From: Closterium sp. NIES-65
Taxonomy: Eukaryota; Streptophyta; Zygnematophyceae; Desmidiales; Closteriaceae
Reading direction: 5' to 3'
DNA: 64,000 nucleotides
Assembly (NCBI GenBank): GCA_948144175.1
Contig: CANXME010002067.1
Coordinates: 2,976,001 to 3,040,000, forward strand
Position 1 is the stretch's first letter. Every line of letters begins with the position of its first letter. A program made the translations under genes and the position numbers. The notes beneath the pieces were generated by a model. That model saw nothing but the letters and a program-made list of their open reading frames with translations. It made no database searches and was not told the origin of the DNA. Shown piece by piece: positions 26,300 through 38,900 of this stretch.

Positions 26300-28010
26300 C
26301 CCGCTGCTCTTCCTCGCTCTAGGTGCTGCCCAGGTAGACCCCCTCCTCGCTCCCGGTCCTGCTCCTTCAGGTGTGTCTCAGGTCGACCCTCCCCCTCAGG
26401 TTGAGGTCACTGGTGACTCAGGTGCTGCTGAGGGTGGTGCTACTGCTGAGGGTGCTGAGCCTGGGGGTGCTGAGCCTGGAGGTGCTGAGCCTGGGGGTGC
26501 GGAGCCTGGGGGTGCGGAGACTGGAGGTGCTGAGCCTGGGGGCGCGGAGGCGTCTGGTGAGCAGTATCCTGGGAGCGGTCGTCTCTTGAGTTGCTCCGCC
26601 GGTGCCTCGTCGTTGCACTCTCATCGTCGACTCCCTCTCTCCTCACAGGAGCTGTTTGAGTGGTACGCTGGCCGTCAGGGTCGCTCTGCTGGAGCTAGGG
26701 GCTCTGCTGCGGGAGGCGCTGGAGCTGGTGCCTCTACTACTGGAGTTGTTTCTAGTGGAGGTTCTGGAGCTGCTGAGGGTGCTGGCGCTGGAGGTTCGGG
26801 TGCTGCTGAGGGTGCTGCTGCTGGAGGTTGTGGAGCTGCTGAGGGTGCTGGCGCTGGAGGTTCGCGCGCTGTTGAGGGTGCTGGCGCTGGAGGTTCTGGA
26901 GCTGCTGAGGGTGCTGTTGCTGGAGGTTCTGGGGCTGCTGTGGGTTCTGAGTCTGCTGTTGTGCGGTCTCCTTGGAGTAGCCGCCTTCGTCCGCGTGTGC
27001 CTCTCACCCCGCAGCAGCTGCACGACTGGTACGGTCGCCGTCAGCGTCACGCCTCTGGAGCTCGGGGCTCTGCCGCTGGAGGTACTTCTGCTGCTGTCCC
27101 TGGAGCTGGGAGTGGTTCTGGTCCCGGAGGTGCTCGTACTGGAGGTACTGGAGCTGCTGGGGCTGGAGGTGCTGCTGAGCCGGAGGCTACTACCGCTGTC
27201 GACCCTGGAGCTGGGGGTGCTGCTGCTGGAGACACTGAGGCTGGACACCTTGGGACTGGAGGTGCTGGTTCTAGGGGTGCTGCTGCTGGTGGAGCTGGTC
27301 CTGGAGGACCTGGAGCTGAGGGTTCTGGCACTGCTGGAGGTACTGGAGCTGCTGCTGCTGGTGACGCTGCACACCCGCGCCTGTTCTTTGCTCCACCGTC
27401 CCCGTCGTCTCACCCGCCGTCCGACTCTGTACTTCGTCAGGTTCTTAGTCTCCCTTCATCTACTGGTCTTCCTTTACAGCCTGGCTCACCGCTACCTGCT
27501 CCTTCTCCTTACACTGAGTAGTCAGGACGTCTTACTGAGCGTCGTGCGCCTGCGTCGCGTCCTGTTTCGCCTGTCCAGTCTAGTCGTTCCGGTCGTACTG
27601 TCCCTCGTTCGCGCCAGCCGGCTGTCCCCGCCACCCGCCTTGTCGTCTGTCGTCCTTCCTCTCCTATGCGGCGTGTTCCTCTGCCTTCCCCTCCTGCGTC
27701 TTCTCTGCCTACCGTCCCTGAGCCTGAGTCTAACCGCACCCGTGCTGCTCACTCTACTGTCACGCGTCTTCTAGCCACTGTTGTCACTGACCCGTCGTTT
27801 GAGTCTGCTGCTGCGTCTACCTTGGTCGCTGAGCTGGTCGACTATGCCGCTAGTCTTGTTGCTGAGTCTGAGTCTGTCTGTCCTCCGTCCGTCGGGGGTG
27901 AGAGTGCTCTTGGCACGGACGTCCTTGAGGACAGGCAGGAGGATCTTGAGTGTCTTGCTGCCGCTGCGCCTCATCGTGTCCATGCTGCTTGCCCCTGAGG
28001 GAGACCCGGA
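26300..28010 (+). other. Copia Gly/Ala/Glu-rich linker with WY motifs (fossil part)
   Basis: About 1.7 kb between integrase and reverse transcriptase, made of GAEPGG, GAGAGGS and similar short repeats. Two more TPQQL-type WY motifs, at 26,641-26,666 and 27,002-27,032, echo those in Gag. Repetitive DNA makes several frames open at once on both strands. Confidence 0.7.
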
Positions 28011-28029
28011 TGCTCCAGACATCCCGACT

Positions 28030-28800
28030 CCACGATCGTACGCTGAGGCGATCGAGGGTCCCTACTCCTCTCAGTGGCAAACAGCCATGGACGCAGAGAT
28101 GGCATCCTGGAAGTCCACTGGCACTTACGTCGACGAGGTTCCCCCTCCTAGGGCGAACATCGTCAGTGGCATGTGGATTTTTAGGGTAAAGCGGCAGCCA
28201 GGTTCTCCGCCTGTCTTCAAGGCTTGTTACGTTGCTCGAGGCTTCAGTCAGCGAGAGGGAGTAGACTTCTTTCGGACCTTCTCCCCCACCCCGAAGATGA
28301 CCACTCTTCGGGTGCTGCTGCACGTTGCCGCTCAGCGTGACTACGAGCTTCACTCTCTTGACTTCAACACAACTTTCTTGCACGGCAGCCTGCACGAGGA
28401 GATCTGGCTGCGCCGCCCACCTGGCTTCACTGGGTCGTTCCCTCCTGGTACCGAGTGGAGCCTCCGGCGGCCGGTCTACGGTCTCCGCCAGGCGCCACGT
28501 GAGTGGCACGACACACTGAGGACTACGCTTGCGGCTCTTGGGTTCGCGCCTTCTACTGCCGACCCGTCGCTGTTTCTGCGCCCTGACACTTCACTGCCGC
28601 CGTTCTACATCCTCGTGTACGTCGGCGACTTGGTCTTTGCCACTGCTGACACTGAGGCTCTCACTCTGGTGAAGTCGGAGCTGCAGAAGAGACACACGTG
28701 CACAGACCTGGGTGAGCTGCGCAGTTACCTTGGCTTGCAGATCACCCGGGACAGAGCACGCCGCACCATCACCCTGACTCAGTCACACATGGTGCAGCAG
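28030..28800 (+). other. Copia reverse transcriptase region (fossil part)
   Basis: Family signatures in order: WKSTGTYVDEVPPP, KACYVARGFSQREGVDF, TFSPTPKMTTLRVLL, LDFNTTFLHG, RRPVYGLRQAPREWH, then ILVYVGDLVFA at the active-site strand. Confidence 0.9.
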
Positions 28801-29099
28801 GTCCTTCAGCGCTTCGGCTTCACCTGGTACTCGGCACAGGCCACTCCTCTGGCTACAGGTCACTCGCTCTCAGCTCCACCTTCGGACGAGTCCGTAGAGC
28901 CGAGTGGTCCTTACCCAGAGCTAGTTGGCTGCCTCATGTACCTGATGACCTGCACTCGTCCGGACCTCGCGTACCCTCTTGGCCTTCTGGCTCGCTACGT
29001 GGCTCCTGGTCAGCACCGAAAGGTGCACATGGATGCTGCAAAGAGGGTACTGCGTTACTTGTGCAGTACATCAGGCATGGGGCTTGTGCTTGGAGGGCG

Positions 29100-29595
29100 G
29101 AGTGAGGTGGTCCTCACTGGTCACTCGGACGCTTCTTGGGTTGACGACCAGGCTACTCAGCGGTCGTCACAAGGTTACACCTTCAGCCTTGGCTCTGGTT
29201 CAGGTTCCTGGCGTTCTACACGCTCGTCTTCTGTTCTCGGCTCCAGTTGTGAGGCTGAGATCTACGCCACAGCCATGGTTGCACAGGAGTTACGCTAGCT
29301 CACCTACCTGCTGACCGACCTGGGAGAGCGGCCTCGTTCTCCTCCAGTGCTGTTCGTCGATAACAAGGCCGCCATTGCCTTGTGTCAGGAGCATAGACTG
29401 GAGCACAGAACGAAGTACATCGCTCTGCGTTACTTCCTGGCTCGAGAGTTGCAGCAGCGTGGTCAGCTTCGTCTTGCCTACGTGGCCACTCGGGCCAACA
29501 CTGCTGATATATTCACCAAGGCACTTCCGCCTGGTGATCATCAGCGCTTTTGTACCTTGTTGGGCCTTGTGCCCACGTTTCCTCACTTGCTGTAG
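29100..29595 (+). other. Copia RNase H region (fossil part)
   Basis: GHSDASWVDD, the SSCEAEIYA block, LFVDNKAAIALCQE, HIALRYF-like sequence and ANTADIFTKALP mark the RNase H and C-terminal end of a copia Pol. Confidence 0.88.
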
Positions 29596-29609
29596 ACTCT
29601 GCTTCTCTT

Positions 29610-29612
<3 letters not shown>

Positions 29613-29643
<31 letters not shown>
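29613..29643. repeat. (AT)n microsatellite
   Basis: About 15 AT dinucleotides between the RNase H region and the 3' LTR of the copia element. Confidence 0.95.
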
Positions 29644-29644
<1 letters not shown>

Positions 29645-29837
29645 TTGCTTGTTTGTTCTGCTAGGTAGAGATCACTGTACTACTGTTGTTGCATATTTAT
29701 CTCTGCATGCGAACTGGCCTTGTGGCCCTTTGCTTGTGCTCAGAGTGTGGTGACGTTGTGATCCACCCTGAGCTTGCTTTGCCTCTCTTGACTGGTCTTG
29801 TGACCCCTTGCTCTCCCCCACTTTGCCGATGGGGGTG

Positions 29838-29970
29838 TGTCAAACTATTATAATGCTTGTGCTGTGTAGGCTGTAGTGGGGTAGCCAATAAGGGGTAAAA
29901 CCGAAATTAGGGTTAGCATATGAACCCACTTCTCTGATCAATGCATTCATTCCTGCCTATCATTCTGACA
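29838..29970 (+). repeat. 3' LTR (133 bp)
   Basis: Same length as the 5' LTR and about 95.5% identical. It is preceded by a short purine tract GATGGGGGTG, a likely polypurine tract, and followed by the ATACC target duplication. Confidence 0.95.
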
Positions 29971-31510
29971 ATACCCAGCCTGTAAGAAATGCAAATTGCT
30001 TATTCGTGAACTTGTGCCTGCGGAAATTGTTTCGCGAGCAGGGGAAGACTGGTTGGTTGGCTTGGCTAATGGTGCAGCCTGCGATGTGAGCCACGATAAA
30101 TTTGTTGTCAATCCAATCCTATTGTAGGTCTTACGAATGACCACACCACTTATCGGTACCACATTTCAAAATAATAGATTCATATAATTTCCAAAGAAAT
30201 ACACCAGTATCTACCGGTAAGACCCATAGGAGACATAGTGCTCCTTGGGGTTTGTGGCAAGCACGATGCTGTGACAGAGCAGGGGTGAACCAGAAAGAAG
30301 AGGGACAATGCCTCAGTTGGTTTCCCCTCACTCCCATCCTTGCCTATGAAGCATACAATGAGGGGCATATGGATGAACCATCATTGAACTGATGGGGAAG
30401 TAAGAGGGGACGGGGCAGCAGGAGATGCAGGGTGACAATGGCTGTGAACGAATATTGCAGGTGATGCAGCAGGGGGAAGGCAAGCGGCAGGAAGGAAGTA
30501 AAAGGGACACATGGATATTCTCTTGCGGGTGCCAAGTAGGTGACAAAGGCTACGAAATCATCTCGGGGATTATGCTGGGACAGAGCGAAGGTTGGCAAGG
30601 CGTGAAGGGCAGACAATTGGATGTGGTACGGGCAGGAAAGTGCTTCTTGGGAATAGTATAGTAGAAAGCGCAGGATAAAACGAGATATGGGATGAGGAAT
30701 GGATACATAGCTGTCCCGTGGTATCTTCTTCTCTGGCTAGAACACACAAAGATAGCATCACATGGCTCACAAAGACACACTGCAAACACACAATGTTGAT
30801 TCCGGCCATTCCAGTCCAGCCAGGTTCGGCCCGAACCCCAACTACCAACTCCCCCAGCTTACAATCCCCACCAGCCCCACCTCCCTGCATGCAATACCAT
30901 CATGGGAAGGCGGCTGCTAGAAGCAGCTGCACTGAAATACGGAAAGGGAAAGATAAGGTGGGGCAGGGCAATGCAAGAAATCTATTTCTTACGAGGAAAG
31001 AGCGGAGGGGGTGGTGGAGAGGGGGGGGAGAGAATTGGGTGACAGCAGGCGGTCAAGGTGCAGGAGATGTGGGAGAGAGCGAGAGGTGGTGCCTGAGGGT
31101 GTGATGGCTATGGTGCTGCTGATTTGCTGGGATGGTGGGGAGCACATGGGAGGGTGATGGCGGGCAGAGGGGGAGCACCTGAGATGGGGACAGCTGGTTT
31201 ATGTAGAGGGTGAATGGGGTCAATGAGGTTTACAAGGATGAATGACAACAAGGAGAAGGAAGATGAATGACAGTGCGCTGGGGTAGAGTGACGGGCACGA
31301 CCGTTTGAATGAGCTGTATCTCATACGATTACACTATGACCGTCTGCTGACAGTAGAGGGGGACAAAGAGGGAGGAAATGGAGGATGGAGGAACGGGAGG
31401 GGGAGGAAAGAAAAGAAAGGGGATGGGAGGTCGAAAGGATTTGTACGACACCTGACATGATCGCTCAGGAGGGTGGTCAGCTGCTTGTGCCGATTCATCC
31501 TCATTGTGCC
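29971..31510. other. Copy A 3' segment, no supported gene
   Basis: Aligns with copy B 44,109-45,440 at about 85% by eye with many small indels. A short plus-strand open stretch starting MGRRLLEAAALKYGKGK at 30,902 has a counterpart in B (MGRRLLDAAALRYGKGK at 45,047). The differences are not clearly biased to synonymous sites, so I do not call a gene. Confidence 0.6.
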
Positions 31511-32916
31511 TTGTCAACCCATATCGAACCGGCCCGGCTTTGACTCGGGCCGAACGAACCGGCCCGGGTTGAACGGGTTTGACACACTTACCTGGGACGA
31601 ACTCAACCAATTCTGCAGGTTTGACACACGAGTGGGACGAACCCGAGGCGGGTCATCACCATCAGTTTGCTGCAAAACTCTTGCAGAGACACACACAACC
31701 CGAGCCGTGCGAACACATTCTGAGAGGCAAAAGAGGGAGGTTAGAGCTCATTCTGGAGCTCCAACTTGAGCTTACTAGTTCTTCCTGCTCCCCTCCTCTG
31801 CTCTAGCACCTTCTCTAACACTTTAGCGTCCATTTCATTTCTTTTTTAACATGGCCGATAACACTTTCAGATTGGGCAGAACTCCAGCCGCCCCGATCCA
31901 AATCAAACCATGTGCCGACCACATTCAGCCGACCAGATTGGTCAGGCCAAGAGCCAGCCAGGATTGATAAATTCCGGGTCGGGTGGGTTCGGGTTCAGCC
32001 CCACTTGGTGTCTGACCATCCTCGTTTGACATAGGCAGGTGTGGGTAAGACCCTTTCTTACCAGTAAGGAGTCCAAGAAGAGTCAAGACCACGAAATGGG
32101 CTGCTGGATTACGGGAGAAGAGAATTGAAATTGGGGAGGGGGGTTGGGTACGGGGAGAGGGGGGATGGAAGGAGGTTTGCAAAAATATTGCAAAACTCCG
32201 TGCAAGTCAATCTCTTCTGTAGCGACACCCCGGTCCCCCCAACCCTCTCCCGTTCCACCTCGCCCTGGCAACCCTGAATCCTTTGCAAGCGCGAAGTCAC
32301 CACATCCTCCTCCACCCTCTCTCTCCGGCTCCACGTCGCCTCCCTGCGCATCCCACACCCTTCCTAATCCTTTCTGCCGCCACGGCAATTCCCCCAACAA
32401 TGCCAAATGCAACAGCGAGAACCTCCAATTCCACCATTTGTTTCTTTAAAACTGGTGGAACTTGGATGGGGAAAGGGAGGATCAAGGTGGAACCATTCCA
32501 CCTTCCAAGTGCTATTTTCAATCGTGAGGTTTACTCAGGCTTGGTCGAGTTGTTATTTGACACAAAAAAAGGGGGGGGGAAGGATGTGGGGGCGAATGGG
32601 GGAGTTGGTGTGAGAGTTAGGGACGTCGGGGGAGGGAGGGTGAGTGGCGGAGAGCTGATGGCATCACACCCGGGAAAGCAGTGCACTTTCGTTCAAAAGG
32701 GGATCCCTCCAAAGTGTTCTAGGCACGAGGCTTATTGAAAGCCTCCATGCCTGACTGCCTCATTGAGAGCCACGCTGCCCTGTCTCTGGTCTGGAGCACC
32801 GCTCTGCTGCTGCTGCTCTCAAGGCGGACGTGCCCCATCACCACGCTTATGCTGTGACTGCACTCCACGCTGCTGCCCACCATGCCACCGTCACTGCCGG
32901 TGCTACCATGGTGCCA
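31511..32916. other. Unassigned spacer before satellite block 2
   Basis: Not matched in copy B. It contains a small repeat and hairpin region at 31,515-31,580, with GAACCGGCCCGG twice, 40 bp apart, and a CGGCCCG/CGGGCCG hairpin. The sequence near 32,760-32,910 is CTG-rich. No gene is recognised. Confidence 0.5.
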
Positions 32917-35900
32917 GTGACCTAGTCTCTGATTGACCTAGGCTCTGATTGACCTAGGCTCTGGTTGACCTAGTCTCTGATTAACCTAGGCTCTGATTGA
33001 CCTAGGCTCTGGTTGACCTAGTCTTTGATTGACCTAGGCTCTGATTGACCTAGGCTCTGGTTGACCTAGGCTCTGGTTGACCTAGGCTCTGGTTGACCTA
33101 GGCTCTGGTTGACCTAGTCTCCGATTGACCTAGGCTCTGATTGACCTAGGCTCTGGTTGACCTAGGCTCTGATTGACCTAGGCTCTGATTGACCTAGGCT
33201 CTGGTTGACCTAGTCGCTGATTGACCTAGGCTCTGATTGACCTAGGCTCTGGGTGGCCTAGTCTCTGATTGACCTAGGCTCTGATTGACCTAGGCTCTGA
33301 TTGACCTAGGCTCTGGTGACCTTGTCTCTGATTGACCTAGGCTCTGATTGACCTAGGCTCTGGTTGACCTAGTCTTTGATTGACCTAGGCTCTGATTGAC
33401 CTAGGCTCTGGGTGACCTAGTCTCTGATTGACCTAGGCTCTGATTGACCTAGGCTCTGATTGACCTAGGCTCTGGTTGACCTAGTCTCTGATTGACCTAG
33501 GCTCTGATTGACCTAGGCTCTGGTTGACCTAGTCTTTGATTGACCTAGGCTCTGATTGACCTAGGCTCTGGTTGACCTAGGCTCTGGTTGACCTAGGCTC
33601 TGGTTGACCTAGGCTCTGGTTGACCTAGTCTCTGATTGACCTAGGCTCTGATTGACCTAGGCTCTGGTTGACCTAGTCTCTGATTGACCTAGGCTCTGAT
33701 TGACCTAGGCTCTGATTGACCTAGGCTCTGATTGACCTAGGCTCTGATTGACCTAGGCTCTGGGTGACCTAGTCTCTGATTGACCTAGGCTCTGGTTGAC
33801 CTATGCTCCGGTTGACCTAGGCTCTGATTGACCTAGGCTCTGATTGACCTAGGCTCTGGTTGACCTAGTCTCTGATTGACCTAGGCTCTGATTGACCTAG
33901 GCTCTGGTTGACCTAGTCTCTTATTGACCTAGGCTCTGATTGACCTAGGCTCTGGTTGACCTAGTCTTTGATTGACCTAGGCTCTGATTGACCTAGGCTC
34001 CGGTTGACAGCTCTGGTTGACCTAGGCTCTGGTTGACCTAGGCTCTGGTTGACCTAGGCTCTGGTTGACCTAGTCTCTGATTGACCTAGGCTCTGATTGA
34101 CCTAGGCTCTGGTTGACCTAGTCTCTGATTGACCTAGGCTCTGATTGACCTAGTCTCTGATTGACCTAGGCTCTGATTGACCTAGGCTCTGATTGACCTA
34201 GGCTCTGGGTGACATAGTCTCTGATTGACCTAGGCTCTGGTTGACCTATGCTCTGATTGACCTAGGCTCTGATTGACCTAGGCTCTGGTTGACCTAGTCT
34301 CTGATAGACCTAGGCTCTGATTGACCTAGGCTCTGATTGACCTAGGCTCTGGTTGACCTAGTCTCTGATTGACCTAGGCTCTGATTGACCTAGGCTCTGG
34401 TTGACCTAGGCTCTGATTGACCTAGGCTCTGGTTGACCTAGGCTCTGGTTGACCTAGGCTCTGGTTGACCTATGCTCTGGTTGACCTAGGCTCTGATTGA
34501 CCTAGGCTCTGATTGACCTAGGCTCTGGTTGACCTAGTCTCTGATTGACCTAGGCTTTGATTGACCTATGCTCTGGTTGACCTAGACTCTGATTGACCTA
34601 GGCTCTGATTGACCTAGGCTTTGGTTGACCTAGTCTTTGATTGACCTAGGCTCTGATTGACCTAGGCTCTGGTTGACCTAGGCTCTGGTTGACCTAGGCT
34701 CTGATTGACCTAGGCTCTGATTGACCTAGGCTCTGGTTGACCTAGTCTCTGATTGACCTAGGCTCTGATTGACCTAGGCTCTGGTTGACCTAGTCTCTGA
34801 TTGACCTAGGCTCTGATTGACCTAGGCTCTGGGTGACCTAGTCTCTGATTGACCTAGGCTCTGATTGACCTAGGCTCTGATTGACCTAGGCTCTGGTTGA
34901 CCTAGTCTCTGATTGACCTAGGCTCTGATTGACCTAGGCTCTGGTTGACCTAGTCTCTGATTGAACTAGGCTCTGATTGACCTAGTCTCTGATTGACCTA
35001 GGCTCTGATTGACCTAGGCTCTGATTGACCTAGGCTCTGGTTGACCTAGTCTCTGATTGACCTAGGCTTTGATTGACCTATGCTCTGGTTGACCTAGACT
35101 CTGATTGACCTAGGCTCTGATTGACCTAGGCTTTGGTTGACCTAGTCTTTGATTCACCTAGGCTCTGATTGACCTAGGCTCTGGTTGACCTAGGCTCTGG
35201 TTGACCTAGGCTCTGATTGACCTAGGCTCTGATTGACCTAGGCTCTGGTTGACCTAGTCTCTGATTGACCTAGGCTCTGATTGACCTAGGCTCTGGTTGA
35301 CCTAGTCTCTGATTGACCTAGGCTCTGATTGACCTAGGCTCTGGGTGACCTAGTCTCTGATTGACCTAGGCTCTGATTGACCTAGGCTCTGATTGACCTA
35401 GGCTCTGGTTGACCTAGTCTCTGATTGACCTAGGCTCTGATTGACCTAGGCTCTGGTTGACCTAGTCTCTGATTGACCTAGGCTCTGATTGACCTAGTCT
35501 CTGATTGACCTAGGCTCTTATTGACCTAGGCTCTGATTGACCTAGGCTCTGGGTGACCTAGTCTCTGATTGACCTAGGCTCTGGTTGACCTATGCTCTGG
35601 TTGACCTAGGCTCTGATTGACCTAGGCTCTGGTTGACCTAGTCTCTGATTGACCTAGGCTCTGATTGACCTAGGCTCTGATTGACCTAGGCTCTGGTTGA
35701 CCTAGTCTCTGATTGACCTAGGCTCTGATTGACCTAGGCTCTGATTGACCTAGGCTCTGGTTGACCTAGTCTCTGATTGACCTAGGCTCTGATTGACCTA
35801 GGCTCTGGTTGACCTAGGCTCTGATTGACCTAGGCTCTGGTTGACCTAGGCTCTGGTTGACCTAGGCTCTGGTTGACCTATGCTCTGGTTGACCTAGGCT

Positions 35901-38900
35901 CTGGTTGACCTAGTCTCTGATTGACCTAGGCTCTGATTGACCTAGGCTCTGGTTGACCTTGTCTCTAATTGACCTAGGCTCTGATTGACCTAGGCTCTAG
36001 TTGACCTAGTCTCTGATTGACCTAGGCTCTGATTGACCTAAGCTCTGGGTGACCTAGTCTCTGATTGACCTAGGCTCTGATTGACCTAGGCTCTGATTGA
36101 CCTAGGCTCTGGTTGACCTAGTCTCTGATTGACCTAGGCTCTGATTGACCTAGGCTCTGGTTGACCTAGGCTCTGATTGACCTAGGCTCTGATTGACCTA
36201 GGCTCTGATTGACCTAGTCTCTGATTGACCTAGGCTCTGATTGACCTAGGCTCTGGTTGACCTAGTCTTTGATTGACCTAGGCTCTGATTGACCTAGGCT
36301 CTGGGTGACCTAGGCTCTGGTTGACCTAGGCTCTGGTTGACCTAGTCTCTGATTGACCTAGGCTCTGATTGACCTAGGCTCTGATTGACCTAGGCTCTGA
36401 TTGACCTAGGCTCTGGTTGACCTAGTCTCTGATTGACCTAGGCTCTGATTGACCTAGGCTCTGATTGACCTAGGCTCTGGTGACCTAGTCTCTGATTGAC
36501 CTAGGCTCTGATTGACCTAGGCTCTGTTTGACCTAGTCTTTGATTGACCTAGGCTCTGATTGACCTAGGCTCTGGGTGACCTAGTCTCTGATTGACCTAG
36601 GCTCTGATTGACCTAGGCTCTGATTGACCTAGGCTCTGGTTGACCTAGTCTCTGATTGACCTAGGCTCTGATTGACCTAGGCTCTGGTTGACCTAGTCTT
36701 TGATTGACCTAGGCTCTGATTGACCTAGGCTCTGGTTGACCTAGGCTCTGGTTGACCTAGGCTCTGGTTGACCTAGGCTCTGGTTGACCTAGGCTCTGGG
36801 TGACCTAGTCTCTGATTGACCTAGGCTCTGGTTGACCTATGCTCCGGTTGACCTAGGCTCTGATTGACCTAGGCTCTGATTGACCTAGGCTCTGGTTGAC
36901 CTAGTCTCTGATTGACCTAGGCTCTGATTAACCTAGGCTCTGGTTGACCTAGTCTCTGATTGACCTAGGCTCTGATTGACCTAGGCTCTGGTTGACCTAG
37001 TCTTTGATTGACCTAGGCTCTGATTGACCTAGGCTCTGGTTGACCTAGGCTCTGGTTGACCTAGGCTCTGGTTGACCTAGGCTCTGGTTGACCTAGGCTC
37101 TGGTTGACCTAGTCTCTGATTGACCTAGGCTCTGATTGACCTAGGCTCTGGTTGACCTTGTCTCTAATTGACCTAGGCTCTGATTGACCTAGGCTCTAGT
37201 TGACCTAGTCTCTGATTGACCTAGGCTCTGATTGACCTAAGCTCTGGGTGACCTAGTCTCTGATTGACCTAGGCTCTGATTGACCTAGGCTCTGATTGAC
37301 CTAGGCTCTGGTTGACCTAGTCTCTGATTGACCTAGGCTCTGATTGACCTAGGCTCTGGTTGACCTAGTCTTTGATTGACCTAGGCTCTGATTGACCTAG
37401 GCTCTGGGTGACCTAGTCTCTGATTGACCTAGGCTCTGATTGACCTAGGCTCTGATTGACCTAGGCTCTGGTTGACCTAGTCTCTGATTGACCTAGGCTC
37501 TGATTGACCTAGGCTCTGGTTGACCTAGTCTTTGATTGACCTAGGCTCTGATTGACCTAGGCTCTGGTTGACCTAGGCTCTGGTTGACCTAGGCTCTGGT
37601 TGACCTAGGCTCTGGTTGACCTAGGCTCTGGGTGACCTAGTCTCTGATTGACCTAGGCTCTGGTTGACCTATGCTCCGGTTGACCTAGGCTCTGATTGAC
37701 CTAGGCTCTGATTGACCTAGGCTCTGGTTGACCTAGTCTCTGATTGACCTAGGCTCTGATTAACCTAGGCTCTGGTTGACCTAGTCTCTGATTGACCTAG
37801 GCTCTGATTGACCTAGGCTCTGGTTGACCTAGTCTTTGATTGACCTAGGCTCTGATTGACCTAGGCTCTGGTTGACCTAGGCTCTGGTTGACCTAGGCTC
37901 TGGTTGACCTAGGCTCTGGTTGACCTAGGCTCTGGTTGACCTAGTCTCTGATTGACCTAGGCTCTGATTGACCTAGGCTCTGGTTGACCTTGTCTCTAAT
38001 TGACCTAGGCTCTGATTGACCTAGGCTCTAGTTGACCTAGTCTCTGATTGACCTAGGCTCTGATTGACCTAAGCTCTGGGTGACCTAGTCTCTGATTGAC
38101 CTAGGCTCTGATTGACCTAGGCTCTGATTGACCTAGGCTCTGGTTGACCTAGTCTCTGATTGACCTAGGCTCTGATTGACCTAGGCTCTGGTTGACCTAG
38201 TCTTTGATTGACCTAGGCTCTGATTGACCTAGGCTCTGGGTGACCTAGTCTCTGATTGACCTAGGCTCTGATTGACCTAGGCTCTGATTGACCTAGGCTC
38301 TGGTTGACCTAGTCTCTGATTGACCTAGGCTCTGGCTGACCTAGGCTCTGGTTGACCTAGTCTTTGATTGACCTAGGCTCTGATTGACCTAGGCTCTGGT
38401 TGACCTAGGCTCTGGTTGACCTAGGCTCTGGTTGACCTAGGCTCTGGTTGACCTAGGCTCTGGTTGACCTAGTCTCTGATTGACCTAGGCTCTGATTGAC
38501 CTAGGCTCTGGTTGACCTAGTCTCTGATTGATCTAGGCTCTGATTGACCTAGGCTCTGGTTGACCTAGTCTCTGATTGACCTAGGCTCTGATTGACCTAG
38601 GCTCTGGGTGGCCTAGTCTCTGATTGACCTAGGCTCTGATTGACCTAGGCTCTGATTGACCTAGGCTCTGGTGACCTAGTCGCTGATTGACCTAGGCTCT
38701 GATTGACCTAGGCTCTGGTGACCTAGTCGCTGATTGACCTAGGCTCTGATTGACCTAGGCTCTGGGTGACCTAGTCTCTGATTGACCTAGGCTCTGGTTG
38801 ACCTATGCTCCGGTTGACCTAGGCTCTGATTGACCTAGGCTCTGATTGACCTATGCTCTGATTGACCTAGGCTCTGGTTGACCTAGTCTCTGATTGACCT

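Larger units (their letters stand above)
23122..29970 (+). mobile_element. Ty1/copia LTR retrotransposon, broken
   Basis: A 6,849-bp copia element in the order LTR, primer-binding site, GC-rich leader, Gag, protease, integrase, long Gly/Ala-rich linker, reverse transcriptase, RNase H, LTR. Integrase before reverse transcriptase places it in Ty1/copia. The LTRs are 133 bp, begin TG and end CA, and differ at about 6 positions (about 4.5%), so the insertion is not fresh. A perfect 5-bp target duplication flanks it, and copy B preserves the empty site, so it landed after the A/B duplication. The polyprotein is broken, with roughly four to five breaks, so I treat it as a fossil. Gag zinc-finger spacing and the GAEPGG-type linker resemble elements I associate with charophyte algae (from memory, not searched). 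Confidence 0.96.
19362..31510. repeat. Segmental duplication copy A (contains copia insertion)
   Basis: Copy A matches copy B (40,062-about 45,440) at an offset of 20,700 bp across the first 3 kb. Homology resumes after the LRR deletion, is interrupted by the copia element at 23,122-29,970, and fades near 31,510 at the shared stretch containing GGAGGGTGG (45,400 in B). By eye, identity is about 99% from 19.36 to 22.2 kb, about 96% to 22.5 kb, and near 85% beyond 22.86 kb. The segment after the copia element (29,971-31,510) holds no gene I can support. Confidence 0.9.

Noticed and set aside
26602-27774. Leu/Val-rich plus-strand and Ser/Thr-rich minus-strand open frames in the copia linker
   Set aside because: Alternative readings of the Gly/Ala-rich linker repeats in an element already explained.
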